Assembly (NCBI GenBank): GCA_020744425.1
Contig: JAGMUV010000045.1
Coordinates: 186,001-250,000 of the forward strand
Direction of reading: 5' to 3'
Length of the DNA: 64,000 nt
Source: Dactylonectria macrodidyma
Lineage: Eukaryota > Ascomycota > Sordariomycetes > Hypocreales > Nectriaceae
Part shown: positions 45,876-56,684 of the stretch, piece after piece
Numbering within the stretch: position 1 is the first letter of the stretch
Layout: the number at the start of each line of letters is the position of its first letter
Translations under genes and position numbers: made by a program
The notes under the pieces: model-generated
Told to the model about the DNA's origin: nothing
The model's database searches: none
Seen by the model: the letters and a program-made list of their open reading frames with translations, nothing else

Positions 45876-46875
45876 TCACTTCTTCTTCTTCTGGCTCGCG
45901 AGGAACTCATCGACCTTCGCCTTGGCCGTCTTCTCGATCTCCTTGCGGTCTTCCCATGTCATATCCTTCTGCTCGTAGCCAACCCACTCAACGAGGACCT
46001 TGCGTTTGTTCTTGGAGAGTTTGTGGATGGCGTAGACATTGTATATGTCGGCGTCTAGTGGATTCTCAGGGCGTCCGCCTTGAGCGCGCCAGTAGGCGAA
46101 CAGCGCGTCCGGGGCGTCTTGGTGCAGGGTGACTTCAGGCTCCCAGGTCTTAGGGCCGACCTCCCAGTCGATGCGGAGTTCCAAGGCAGTGCCGTTCCAT
46201 CTATGGGCGACGATGCTGTTGAAGGCATATTCTCCGTTGTCAGGTTCGATGGCGCTCCTATCGTCCCCAAGCTCCGGGGAGGCTCGAGGATCGGCAATCT
46301 CGACGTCTTTGGCTTCTTCCGCCTTCGCAGGGGCACGAGTATGGCGCTTCTGACCATGGTTGCTGTGAGGGGTGCCCGTCTTTCCGCTTGTGCGCTTGGC
46401 GACTCGAGAACCTGGAGAAATTCTGCGAACTCGACCAGCCGGAGAAGCTCGTGCAGGCCGGGTAGCAGGAGAGGCTCGTGCAGGTCGCGTAGCGGGCAAT
46501 GTCTGAGTAGCAGGAGAGGACATGGTGGGAATTGAAGAGTTGGTCTGGTGGATATTGAGTGCGGAAGTTTCGCCTTGGGTGAGAGCTGTGATATCGGTCG
46601 TCGTGTCGTGTGCTGCAGTGGAAGAAGCGTTGCTTGTCCTGGTGCGCTGTTACGGCAGCTCAATCAGTTATTTAGGGTACACAGCCAGCGCAGACTTAGG
46701 GGTATGCCCTAGCGAAACGTACCGGACTGCGCGATGCCGTGTTGGATATGCGGCCCAGCGCGCGTTTGGCCTTGAGCTGGTCCTTTGGCGAATCCATCTC
46801 TGACCGGAGCGGCTTGGGCGGCGGCCCCATGGACGGCTGCTTGCGCGGAGAGACGAGCGACATGATAGTCTCCAT
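45876..46875 (-). CDS. Tandem chromodomain protein, two exons
   Basis: Exon 1 is 46723-46875 and exon 2 is 45876-46646, with a 76-bp intron (46647-46722) that has a GTACGT donor, an ACTGAT branch-like motif and an AACAG acceptor. The spliced frame is 307 residues. The start at 46875 (ATG with A at -3) follows an in-frame stop; a second ATG at 46863 is also possible. Residues 1-51 contain a PRKQPSMGPPPKPLRSEM motif; 52-185 is low-complexity with two TRPARASPA repeats. Two chromodomain-like units follow, at about 190-245 (WEVGPKTWEP) and 250-300 (VLVEWVGYEQKDMTWED). Chromodomains bind methylated histone tails, so a nuclear chromatin role is inferred. No transposon enzyme domain is fused to it. 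It appears intact. Confidence 0.8.
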
Positions 46876-48922
46876 GTTGAAACGCAGGGGAAGGAAAAGG
46901 GAATTTCTGAGTGATCACGGATAGGGGCACAAAGAACGGAGGAAAGACGATATTCGGAGGAGAATTGCAGACGGTTTTGGCCTTGCCTGTCTCACCCGCT
47001 GTTGATTTGTTTTGCGACAATCCAAACGGCAGCCACTGCTGGCAAACAGCCCCACTTACCTCAGCAAGCTCAGGTCCTCTGCTCCAAAGCGCGCTAACCC
47101 TAAACGGTGGCACCTACGTCGAGGGCCTGAGCCTAATTGTCACATTTTTGGTGGGGTTGTCGTTCGTCCCAAAAGGGAAATACATTTATTAGTCATCACA
47201 TGTCGAACGCGAAAAATATCGTCGGCGAGAGGACCATCAGAACTCTCCGCTGAAATTTTTTTCCCCGTCCTGCAGCTGTTAGTGGTTTGCTAGTGGGGGG
47301 GCATTTTTCGGGCCACCCGACCACGCTTTTGCCTTCAACGCCCCATCGGGGCCTTAACAGGCACAGAGAAGACCTTAGGAGAGTTCATCTTCCTCTGCAA
47401 AAGTTGGTCACGACGCTCAGCCAGACCTCGCGACTGCCTTCAGAACCAAGGCAAACGGAGGCATTGGAAGGCGAACAAAGGCCCTCCAAACAACGGAGAG
47501 CAAATTATCCTCCGTCTTCGCCTTTTCTTTTCAACACCAACCCTCTGCCTATACCTGTGGTTGCCCGCAGTTGGTAGGTTAGCTACACCGAACGTCTTAA
47601 GGCAGGTGGACTCTTCGCCAATGGCGGCGGAGGAGAGTGGCCTGTATGTCATCAGACAGGCTCCAGAATTGGAAAAGGACAGGTCAAAGAGTAAGAGACG
47701 GATTGGAGTGTTTTAGAGAAACTCAGGCATTTGGATCGAGACAGATTACGGAGTACGGAGTACTAGGGCTCGGAACCGAGCATTGGACGCTTCTAGAATA
47801 GGCTTAGCGAATCTTACGTAGCTGCCCCTCTCTAGTCAAGGGTGTAATGGAACATCAATCAAACAATCAATCGTGGATTTGAACCCTGGCGGGAAGTGGG
47901 GCGGCCACCGCACTGCCACCACTGGATAAAACACGAAAGGAACACCGTATCTCCACGGCGTCTCACGAAGTATTCGCGAACCTTCAAGGCAACCCTTTCC
48001 GGAAGGCAGTCCAAATTCCTGGCTGTTCGACGACAACGATCGTTTGCCCCCACAGAAGCGTAGTCATCAGTGCCGTAGCTAGGCGGTCACATACGGCAGA
48101 ATGATACCTGCACAGCCGCATTCGGCGGCAATGATCGGTGACATTGCATTCCTCTTGGGATCTTGATGTCTTAACGTTAGAATCGAGATGCGGGACTGAG
48201 AAAAACTGGAATTGGTGAAGGCCGGTCTGCTGCAGATGTGATATTCGATGATCTAATGATCCGCTCTGGGATGAGAGGCTTCATCGCAGCGATCCGGAAA
48301 AGATATCTTCTGTTTCGTCACCTGGCAGATGAAGACATTGATGAGATCGGCGATCAGGATCCGCCTCCAGGGAGCCCTCGCTTCCGGCAGGACGTGGTCC
48401 TGCCCCGAGAGCCTCGAGGAGCTCAGCCGGGATGTCGCCTGGCAGGATGTCATCGACACGGTCAAGGAGGTCTTGGTAGTGAATGAGTAGCGAACCTTGA
48501 GGCTCTTGCGATTAAGAGTAAGGAGTCGTGGGCATTGGTGGGGTTTTAGCTAGGCCGCGGTGTAATGTTATAGCGAAGATAGAAAGGATAGGGAGACAGG
48601 TGGAGATGGATGTAAACGATCAGATATTCACGAGAGCGGCTTCACAATTGTCTACGCGTACCCCGACCTATTTTCACGAAGAGCCCATCAGGGCATTAAC
48701 ACATACGAGGTGGTATTTTGAGTCTAAACCTGCAAATCAACCTTCCATTTCCTGTCCTGGTCAACACCTCAAACGCCATTTGCCTCCCCCTTGAGTATCC
48801 GTAAGCGTCCATTGTTCTCGAAACACCGATCCGCGAAACCTGAGCACGAGAACAAGCAAGACTGTGCTGTCTCAGCTTCCATCCGCCTCTCCTTCGATAG
48901 AACGTCCCTTCGATGCGACGTT
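46876..48922. other. Intergenic region between chromodomain gene and TAF7
   Basis: Holds the upstream region of the chromodomain gene and the downstream region of TAF7. I see no convincing gene. A minus-strand open frame at 48290-48500 looks protein-like but has no start or splice sites. A B-box-like GGTTCAAATCC lies on the minus strand near 47878 without a tRNA fold. Confidence 0.5.
47747..47763 (+). repeat. Tandem TACGGAG motif
   Basis: TACGGAGTACGGAGTAC is a short tandem, partly palindromic motif commonly met in intergenic DNA of filamentous fungi (from memory). Its function is unknown. Confidence 0.5.
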
Positions 48923-50365
48923 CTAGTCATCCGTCTCGATGCCAATCGACGACTTCTTGAGCTCAATCTCCGACTTGAGCTGCTTGATCTGGGCCTCGAG
49001 GCGCGACCGTAGGATCTTGTTCTGGTTGCGGGCCAGCTCGGCCTGGCGGTTGACTAGCTGCTTCTGCAAGTCAGCGATGATGTCCTTGACACCCTGCTCC
49101 TCGTCGTCGAGGTCGTCGTCATCGTCGTCGTCCGACATCTCCGACTCGTCGGCCTCGCTGCCGCCGTGGACGGCGGCGGGGGTGTTGACCTGGGTAGTGG
49201 TCATGGGCGTCATGGCCATGTCGACGCCCGTGGCTGGTGTCTCGGCCATGAGGTCATCGGCGAAAGCCGCCTCGAGATCGGCCTCGAGGTCGTGGTCGTC
49301 GCCATCGTCGTCTCCGAAGACGTTTCGGCTCTGGAAGTAATCCATGTTATCATCTACCTCGCCCTCAGCGTGCTCATCGGCGCCGTACTCGTCGTCAGCG
49401 TCCGGCTGCCGGTCGTCGACCCATTCCCATCGCGTCGAGCCAGCCTTGGCGTCCTCGGCGAGCAGACGCTCGACTTCGGCCTCCTTATCCTCAATCTCCT
49501 TCCGGCTAATGGTCTTTGCGAAACGGCGGTTGACGCAGTCGTGCATGGGCGGCGTCAGACCGTGCGGCCACTTGAAGTGCGAGTCGATCATGCTCGGGAG
49601 GGGAGCCTGTCTGGCCTCGGCTTCGTTGGCCACCTTCTGGAAGACAAGTAGCATCTGGCAGATGTCGGCCGACTTGAGGAAGGACTTGCGATCCCACGTC
49701 TTCATCGCCTCTGTAATAGTAGGAAGGTCGACCATGATGGCTGCGAACGACTGGCCCTTGACAGTGAGTAGACCCCGTCGCGTGTCCTCAAAGAATTTGA
49801 GCTGGATGTCGGCTCCTCCCATGCTGCGCGCAACGCCAATCTTGCCATTCTCCATACACCAGCGCACGTAGTCGCAGTGCTCCCCCGGCATCATGCGCAG
49901 GACGAACTGCTCTTCGATCGAGGGGTCCTTCTCTCGGTCGCTGGCCTCAGAGTCGTAGCCATCGCCTGGCGGGTGTGTTGGCACGCGTCCCTTGGGCTTC
50001 ACCACCAGCGTCGGGGTCATGCCGGCCTTGGAGGCCTTGAGCTTGACCTTGGTGGTGGGGTGCGCCGACGCGGCGAGCGTCTCGTCGTCATCATCATCAT
50101 CGTGCGGGCGCTTCTTGCTCTCGACGAGTTTCTGAGTCGGCTTCGTTTGCCTGCCTGCCCTGGTCTTTGCGGGCGTGGAAGGTTGGGACTGGGTGATCTT
50201 GAGCTTGACTTTGCGAGGGCCCTCGGTCGGCGTAGCGGAGGCGGCAGCAGTGGCGGAGGGCGTTTCTTTGGCATCAGCGACGAAGGATGAGGATCGACTG
50301 ACGTTGATATTCAGTCGCGGCTTCGGGGGCGGCGCTGGGCGGGCGTCGGGTCCAGGCGCGGACAT
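48923..50365 (-). CDS. TAF7: TFIID subunit TAF7
   Basis: A single exon of 480 residues. TAF7 is a TATA-binding-protein-associated factor of the general transcription factor TFIID and acts in the nucleus, where it contacts TAF1. Residues 1-148 are a disordered, Pro/Lys-rich lead with an acidic run (HDDDDDDE). Residues about 149-300 form the TAFII55 N-terminal domain, seen in EEQFVLRMMPGEHCDYVRW, LKFFEDTRRGLLTVKGQSF and MVDLPTITEAMKTWDRKSF. Residues 340-435 are acidic, and 437-475 form a coiled coil (QKQLVNRQAELARNQNKI). Length and domain order fit fungal TAF7. The ATG at 50365 is the first in frame. No damage is seen, and its GC-rich codon use is typical of a host gene. Its neighbours are transposons, but there is no sign of transfer. 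Confidence 0.95.
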   Translation of the reverse strand: MSAPGPDARPAPPPKPRLNINVSRSSSFVADAKETPSATAAASATPTEGPRKVKLKITQSQPSTPAKTRAGRQTKPTQKLVESKKRPHDDDDDDETLAASAHPTTKVKLKASKAGMTPTLVVKPKGRVPTHPPGDGYDSEASDREKDPSIEEQFVLRMMPGEHCDYVRWCMENGKIGVARSMGGADIQLKFFEDTRRGLLTVKGQSFAAIMVDLPTITEAMKTWDRKSFLKSADICQMLLVFQKVANEAEARQAPLPSMIDSHFKWPHGLTPPMHDCVNRRFAKTISRKEIEDKEAEVERLLAEDAKAGSTRWEWVDDRQPDADDEYGADEHAEGEVDDNMDYFQSRNVFGDDDGDDHDLEADLEAAFADDLMAETPATGVDMAMTPMTTTQVNTPAAVHGGSEADESEMSDDDDDDDLDDEEQGVKDIIADLQKQLVNRQAELARNQNKILRSRLEAQIKQLKSEIELKKSSIGIETDD

Positions 50366-51053
50366 GATGGCGACAGGATGGGCTGGTCAAGGGATGCTCT
50401 CTGCTCGACGCAGAGGAACTAAATCGGCAGATTGACGATACAAATCAAGATCCCGGCGATGGCTGGCGCTCTGCTACTCAGCGTGCAGCACAGGAGCTGC
50501 GCGCTACAGTGTCGCTGTTGAGTATGGTCGTGCCGCCGCTCATGCTCACTCTCCTGCTCTCGCTCCCCATGGCGAAGTAGGTGAAGTTACTCTCCAGTAC
50601 GGCAGCATAGGGGTCACTGTTGCAAACCCGAAAAACCACCTCTATCACGAGCTGATAGAAACGGACCAATGAGCGCACATGATGAATAGTAACAAAGAGC
50701 CTTGTTTCCTCACAATGTGAGGCTTCGTGTGCGCTGTTTTTATCCACCCCTTTAACCAACCCCACATGACCCCTGCAACAGCCAGGGTACGTAAGAGTGA
50801 CCTCAAGCGCGTTCAAAATCAACAACAGCCAATTTTACATGTAACTTATTTTCTGCATTCTCATGGATTCTCAACTGCCCTCTAGCCAGGCAGTCAACAT
50901 ATATGATGACGATAGCTTCATTCGTATTGATAGGAGCCGCCGCGAGCAACCTGCCGATAACACCTGCCGGTCAATAGAAAAGCCGGCTCCGGACCACGGC
51001 TTCAACTTCGAGCCGATGGACCTAGGTCCAAGCCGACCCCCCATGATAAGCAT
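50366..51053. other. Upstream region of TAF7 and MULE left flank
   Basis: Contains the TAF7 promoter region on the minus strand. Sequence at about 50975-51053 has weak inverted similarity to 54180-54290 (GGAGCCGG and neighbouring words), so the MULE inverted repeat may once have extended further. No gene is recognised. Confidence 0.45.
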
Positions 51054-54000
51054 GGCGGGCAATAGGCGGACGGGTACCCGTTCTTCTAAAATTGGACGGG
51101 CCCGTCCCAATTACTGTATTTGGTATCGGCTCCTCCGTCATCGGACCTTCCATCTCGTATTCAACCTTAAGTCTACAAACACAACTTCTCTGGTAGCGCC
51201 ATTCAGTAGTTATTAGAATATAGTCATACTTTTTTTCTCCCCTTGTAGAGTTGGAGAGTTGAAGTTAATGGTCTTCGATAAGCTTCAAAACTACTATAGC
51301 TGAACTATAATACAGCTTTCTTCCTGCTCTATAGCTGAGTACATTGGCCTGTTGTTCATCGATGTCTTGCTGTGCCATTTCCCAAAGCCCACCCATACCT
51401 CTTCTGCCAGTGACTAATCGCCCATTTTCCGTCTCCTGGGCTACACGGGCTTCGACACGATCGGTCTCTGTCTTGTCCCAGTCGAGATAAGCCATCATCT
51501 CTTCTTTGGTCCATTCCCTTGAGCCTGTCGAGGTAGCACAGCGTTTCCCCATCTGCTTATAATCAAGACACCACTTGAAGCTTTCTTTAGAATATCTTAA
51601 GGGCAGCCCCATTGCCTTTCGATACTGCTGATTGCCTACAAAATTCCCACGGCTTTGGGCTTTATACCAAGCATCCCTGGATGCAACGTATCTCTGGTGA
51701 ATTGCCCGCGGATCACTATACCTAAGTGGCAGAGATGAAGCTGGATTTTGTAAAGACGGAGGCAGTGATGACCTGCAAGGAGAGATTGTAGGTGACAGAG
51801 ATGTCGGCTCTGCAGGCAGCTGAAAGAATGGTTCCGCAGATGGTTCGTTGGGGGTTTCTTCCTGAACAGCTGGCTCCGATTCGATGGCTAATCGTAGAGT
51901 GCTCCGAAGCCGCATCAGACTCGAAATCAAACTCTTCCGGTGTGATGACCGACTGCCATTGTATCTGCTCGAATGTCGTCGTAGAAGGTAGAAGCGGCTG
52001 CTCTGATACTGGGTCCGGTATCCACCGAAAATGTTGTAATTGAGCCTTTGGCAGCTTCGAAAAAACAGCCGGTAATGCTCTTAGTTCTGAATATCTCAAT
52101 GGATAATCTTTCGAAGTTCTTGTGTGACCCAGTATATGACATTTGCTGCACAAAGGAGGCGTGCTTGTAGCTTTGACGTTCTCGATGACTTCGAAACCAC
52201 TGAGTTCTCTTCTAACGCTCGACAGCGGTAAGGGCGAAGTGGCGGTGACTGGGTCGATGCGCTGACGAGGTTCTAGGAGTGGTCGTGGAGTATCTTTCCG
52301 ATGCAGGTGCCAATGTGGGTGGAAGTCTTCGAGTTGCAGAGTCTGGTCCTGAGCTAACAAACACTCCAATTTGTGAACACAACGCAGGCCTTGAGACTGT
52401 GTAAAAGAGCCTGTACAGGTTGTCGAGAGAAGAGGGTCTGTGCTAAACAGTAGCTTCCGCTGTTGTTCGACTTTCCGTAAAGCTTCATGAGACACCCAAC
52501 CCCGTACAGCACTATACAAGACCCCAGAGAGTTCAATAGGCGTCCGAGTATGCTGTTTAGCTTGATTAGACTTTAACTCGGCGAGTTGGTTAAGCAATGC
52601 ATGTTTGATTGACCTCCAAGCTTGGAATAGATCCAGTGTCGATACTTTAAGATGACTCTTAAGTAGCCAATGAATTCCTTCGACCCGTGAAGTGACGACG
52701 TTGTCAAAGTGAAGATGTCGATTAACCCAAGCCTTTACTAGCTTCTCTTTGTATTGATCCAGCCAGTTCGTCTTGGCATACCTTACTTCTTCACTATAGT
52801 CAGGAAGATACTTTTGCTCAAATTCCAATACACGTTCATGGAATGTCTCTTCGTTTGGTGACTTGATGATCGAATGCCAATGGCTATAGAACCCTTTCCA
52901 GGCTTCAATTCCCTGATTACCCTCCTGGAACTGGCGTGTAAATCGGGGTTGACAGTAACGAAGAACTGCTTTGTTGGCATGCCAAAGACACAGAAGCGGA
53001 TTGGATGACGGAAAGCATGTAGCGACGGCGTTCATGCAGGCTACACAGCGATCTGTCAAGACGACTGAAGGATGCCTGATCTTGCGACTTTCACACAGTG
53101 ATCTGAACCGGTCTAAGGCCCAATAATAATCCTGTTCGCATTCGCAGCTCAAGAAAGCAAATGCAACACAAAAAGATCGTTGACAGGAGTAACCCCGATC
53201 AAACCCAGAAGCGGCATTCTGTACTTGTTCGTTTTGTAAGTGCAGTCTAGTATGAGGACATCTGGGTAGGATTGGAGGTATGCCACGGAATCAGGGTGAG
53301 CGAATAGAACAGCTTTGACTCGACCGTCCGGACCAGCTTGGAACTGGCTCCAGAATCCTTCTTTGAATAATTGATCGGCAAGTGCATTGATGCTGTTTTG
53401 TCCTTGGCAAACTTCTCGTCTGACGTCTGCAATACGATTATAGATATCTTGCTGTGTTGCAATCGTGTCTGTATTTTGGCGCATATACGTTCTGATTTCT
53501 TTTGGGGCGATACCGGCATTTGTAAGCTTGTCAACTGGGATAGATTCTCTTTGGAGAGTGTTCGAAATATCGGGTGGGCGGTCGTGTCTTGACTTGGTTC
53601 ATGGTTATGCCGTGAGAACCGGTTGTCAGAACGGTGCCGTAGAATCCAGGTACTCTTGTCTCGAGACTCCTTCCCTAATACCGAGAACTCGCAACCAGTT
53701 GTTCGAGTCGTTGTTTTCCGTCGACGCTCTCTTGAAACAATGGGATGGTTGCGGCGACGATCGCACATATATGTAATCGTTTGCCTGCCGGTTTTCTCTT
53801 TGGTTGACCTTCCAGTTATGAATGCGTAGCCCCTTGTCGCTGCCCAAGCGTTGATCGCTTGGAATAAGGCATCCCGTGATTCATATTCGTCCTCACGTGG
53901 GAGGCAGTCGTTGGCGAACGAAGCTGGTAATCGTCTTTGTGTCGAATCTATCGGAGTGAAATTTTGATAAGCTCACAATTCAAGGGGCCTAAAGCCTCAT

Positions 54001-54179
54001 AAATTTTAGACGTTTCTATTTAAATTTGCAGACATGCACACTGGATATGAGTCGAGTCACATACTTTGAACACGAGGAGATGGAAGGTCCGATGACGGAG
54101 GAGCCGATACCGAATACAGTAATTGGGACGGGCCCGTCCAATTTTAGAAGAACGGGTACCCGTCCGCCTATTGACCGCC
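51054..54179 (-). mobile_element. MULE-type transposon with long TIRs
   Basis: Inverted repeats of about 110 bp at 51054-51163 and 54069-54179 start at GGCGGGCAATAGGCGG / GGCGGTCAATAGGCGG and are nearly identical as far as TCGGACCTTCCATCTC. They enclose a broken Mutator-like transposase on the minus strand. I found no clear 8-11 bp target duplication. Each TIR carries two perfect palindromes, CGGGTACCCG and GGACGGGCCCGTCC. Confidence 0.85.
51265..53955 (-). pseudogene. MULE transposase (FAR1-type), frameshifted
   Basis: Segments in order on the minus strand: the FAR1-like DNA-binding region (ALFQAINAWAATRGYAF, ITYMCDRRRNHP, STWILRHRSDNRFSRHNHEP; 53930-53580), a helical stretch (YNRIADVRREVCQGQNSIN), the first catalytic Asp in VLILDCTYKTNKYRMPLLG, then, in another frame, SFCVAFAFLSCECEQDYYWA, the second Asp in VVLTDRCVACMNA, LWHANKAVLRYC and SRVEGIHWLLKSHL. 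A zinc knuckle-like CSKCHILGH (about 52145) and a Pro-rich tail ending at 51265 follow. At least three frameshifts are required (near 53525, 53190 and 51930-51800), and no start codon remains upstream of 53955. The transposase is inactive. Confidence 0.85.
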
Positions 54180-54525
54180 CCACAACAATGATGCCCGCGA
54201 CATCTCAAACTGTAGACCATCATCAAACCCACAAACTGAAAGACTCGTTCCGAAGGTTTGATGGCGGGCCCGTAGGAGCCGGTCTCCTGTGGTTGAAATG
54301 GTTGCGATTTGTCACCGTCCGTACATCCACGGAGAATTCCCTTCGATGAAATGGTTGAAATGGTTGCGATGGGTCGTCAGTGGCACGGGGAGACCGTCCA
54401 ACCGGTATCTCAGTAGTTTTTCTTTTCTACAAGTGGCGGTCGGTCGATTTTTCTTTTGCTAGCTGCCTCCTATCCTGATCTTCCGACCGCCACTGTCCCC
54501 CCAATGGCAGGGCCTGAAACCTTCA
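54180..54525. other. MULE right flank
   Basis: No gene. A short direct repeat (GAAATGGTTGCGAT and GAAATGGTTGAAATGG, 54294-54380) is visible. Confidence 0.4.
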
Positions 54526-54882
54526 ATGCCGACACTTGCTTTCTTCTGTTTCGACCGCGCGCCAGTTGTCTTACCTCTCCTTTCCCTCACCACACCCGTG
54601 GCTCATATCCACTTGAAGAGGCGACGGTCAATGGGGGCAACGCTTCCAACTCCGCGGGGCACGCAACCCAACCGCTCCCCAAAGAGGCCGCGCCCGATGC
54701 GGGAAACCGTCCGACTCCAGCAGGAGTCCGTCAAATCTATTCTGCAATATCGCGAATCCTGCTTTCGCGACAAGGAGGAGGCATCAGCAACAAGATCATG
54801 GCGCAAGGAGATCCCATTCGCCCGTCAGGTAGAGGCTTCGAAGTCGTTCTACCAGGCATTTACAGATTGTTGGAAGGATTGA
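54526..54882 (+). pseudogene. Helitron RepHel-like N-terminal fragment (tentative)
   Basis: An open frame of 118 residues; the second ATG at 54631 (MGATLPTPRGTQPNRSPKR) is the more likely old start region. It encodes a basic helical stretch (ETVRLQQESVKSILQYRES) and EIPFARQVEASKSFYQAFTD before a stop at 54882. A similar -FYTALDDE- segment precedes the Cys pairs in the RepHel protein at 57330-62180, and such FYxAFxDE segments precede the first Cys pair in other fungal Helitron proteins as I remember them, so this may be the front of a Helitron protein cut off after that point. The family assignment is inference, and the fragment could be an unrelated hypothetical gene. Confidence 0.4.
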
Positions 54883-55108
54883 GGTTTCCCCCTCGACTTC
54901 ATGACCCTGATGTCATGACAAACTCTAAAAGAAGTCCTAGATGGTGGCGACTTCGTAGGACTCAGGCTCATATTGAAGTATAAAAGAGGGCTTTCACGTT
55001 CATTAAAAATTAAGAATAATTACAATCAGAACAATAACAACCACCTTTTATCAAGTGCACTCAGCATCACTGCGCAATCCAACAACATTAGGTGGTCCTG
55101 GATGGTAT
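54883..55108. other. Spacer without gene
   Basis: A short AT-richer patch at 54985-55030 and no recognisable gene. Confidence 0.4.
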
Positions 55109-55362
55109 CCCTTAGACTGTGGTAAGGCAACACTTACGCTAGTAGCAGGGATTCAAACCAAATAAAAAGAGAGTATAACAAGGTACATGCAATCTCACCT
55201 ATTTTATATGGTGCTAGAAGTCGCGACTGTTAGGGATCTACATCATAGTACATATCCTGTTCTGTAGCCACCTAGCTTTTTGAAGTCAACCAGCGTACCG
55301 TTGATCTCCCGGGCCTCTATGGGGACTATGGGTCAAGTGTTGCCTTGCCACGGTCTAAGGGA
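55109..55362. mobile_element. 254-bp TIR element with TA target site
   Basis: The inverted ends TCCCTTAGACTGTGG / TCCCTTAGACCGTGG continue through AAGGCAACACTT (about 28 bp, two transitions), flanked by TA (55107-55108 and 55363-55364). It is non-coding and probably a Tc1/mariner-type MITE, unrelated to family A. Confidence 0.75.
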
Positions 55363-55364
55363 TA

Positions 55365-56684
55365 GTTCGCCTCATTGGAGCCCAACTGGGGCAGCTGGCC
55401 AAACGCCAGATGGTGTTGGGGAAGTGGGGCGCCATGGACAAATATTCGGGGCGCTTCGGCTGTCAGCCGAACCCCGCTTACCGGGCATGGCTGCTGTGGA
55501 ATGGCGGCTAAAACCGAGGAGGAATTGAACCTGAACCTGAACCACTTAATTCCAACGCTTGCACTTAGCCGCGACGCGCGATAGTATCTCCCACTTCTGA
55601 GTACTACTCTCAGTTGCGTGCTTCCCAGAGTTCTCTAAGCACCAGCGCTGGGCAAACTGACGCAACGAAGCTGGTGACGTGACCTTGATCCCTCGCTGGG
55701 CTTAGCGCAGTCACAAGAACTAATCAGTTGGCACAAAGAGCACCGGGCGCATCCCTCCCTCGCCATTGCGCACGGCCCTCATGCGGACGGTTGGCTGTGC
55801 ATTGGTCACTTGGATAACCTGTTGGCCCCCCCAGCGGGCAATTGCCTGACGCAGGGCGGTTGTAACATGACCCCCAGTTAGCAAATGAGTGATACGTAAC
55901 GCCGATCTTAGCCCCCAATCTACACTCGCTTGAGCGTAAACTTACGCCTCGGCTAGGCTCATCGGCATGTTCCAGGGCTAAACGCTCAGCCCGCCGCCCT
56001 CCCCCTTCGCCCCTGCATCTCGGCGCTTCCTGGCGTCAGACGCCTTGGCTCTCGTGAGTACGAGGAACCCGGGCGTTGGTCCGAACATTCGCTGCCTGGG
56101 TTTGCCACTGTGATAACCCTTGAAATAAGTTACGCTAGCCTTGTTGGCCCCCCACATGTGAATCGGACGGTTCGCAAACGTACTAACATGAAGTAATGCC
56201 TCGTGGGTGAAAAGACCCCCCAATTGCGCTATAAATTTCAGACTACTTGCTATGTTAGAATCGACACCGCCGGTTTCATATCTACGGACGGAAGATGGCA
56301 TGGTGATGTAACAACTCCATCCAAGCGAGCCCCAACGCATTCATCCCTAACCCAATATGTGGGGAACAGAGACAAATCGTGCATACAACTGAGTATGTTG
56401 GTAATGATCATCCTGGCAACAGCTACTTCGATCCTTCGTCTAATTATCATCCATGCTTGGTTTCATGGTTGGCTAGCCCGGCCTCGTGCGTGCGGGCCCA
56501 GCGATCCATGGCGCAGGGAAGCTGCAGGCATGTCACCTCACCTGACTGACGAGGTCCACACTTCATCCAGTAAACTCGTAACCAATGAGGACATGGTTAC
56601 TCCGCAGATACAACAAAATTGAGCATTCGGAGCAGAGGCATTTGTGTGTTGACAAGTCAGGTCCAGCCACCTAGCTCCACTTGT
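55365..56684. other. Unassigned region
   Basis: Several open frames of 60-140 codons overlap on both strands, none resembling a known protein. Short related words (CGGACGGTT with nearby TTGGCCCCCC) recur at 55785-55840 and 56140-56180 and hint at an old repeat. No RNA gene is seen. Confidence 0.4.

Noticed and set aside
47860..47960. Possible tRNA on the minus strand
   Set aside because: A B-box-like GGTTCAAATCC exists, but the flanking bases do not pair as a T arm and there is no room for a full cloverleaf.
48290..48500. Minus-strand frame with protein-like text (LLIHYQDLLDRVDDILPGD)
   Set aside because: A stop lies directly upstream and no start codon or plausible splice acceptor was found; it may be a gene remnant but is not supported.
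55978..56340. 120-codon minus-strand frame, and a 64-codon frame at 55724-55918
   Set aside because: No recognisable domain; repeated short words suggest old repeat DNA rather than coding sequence.
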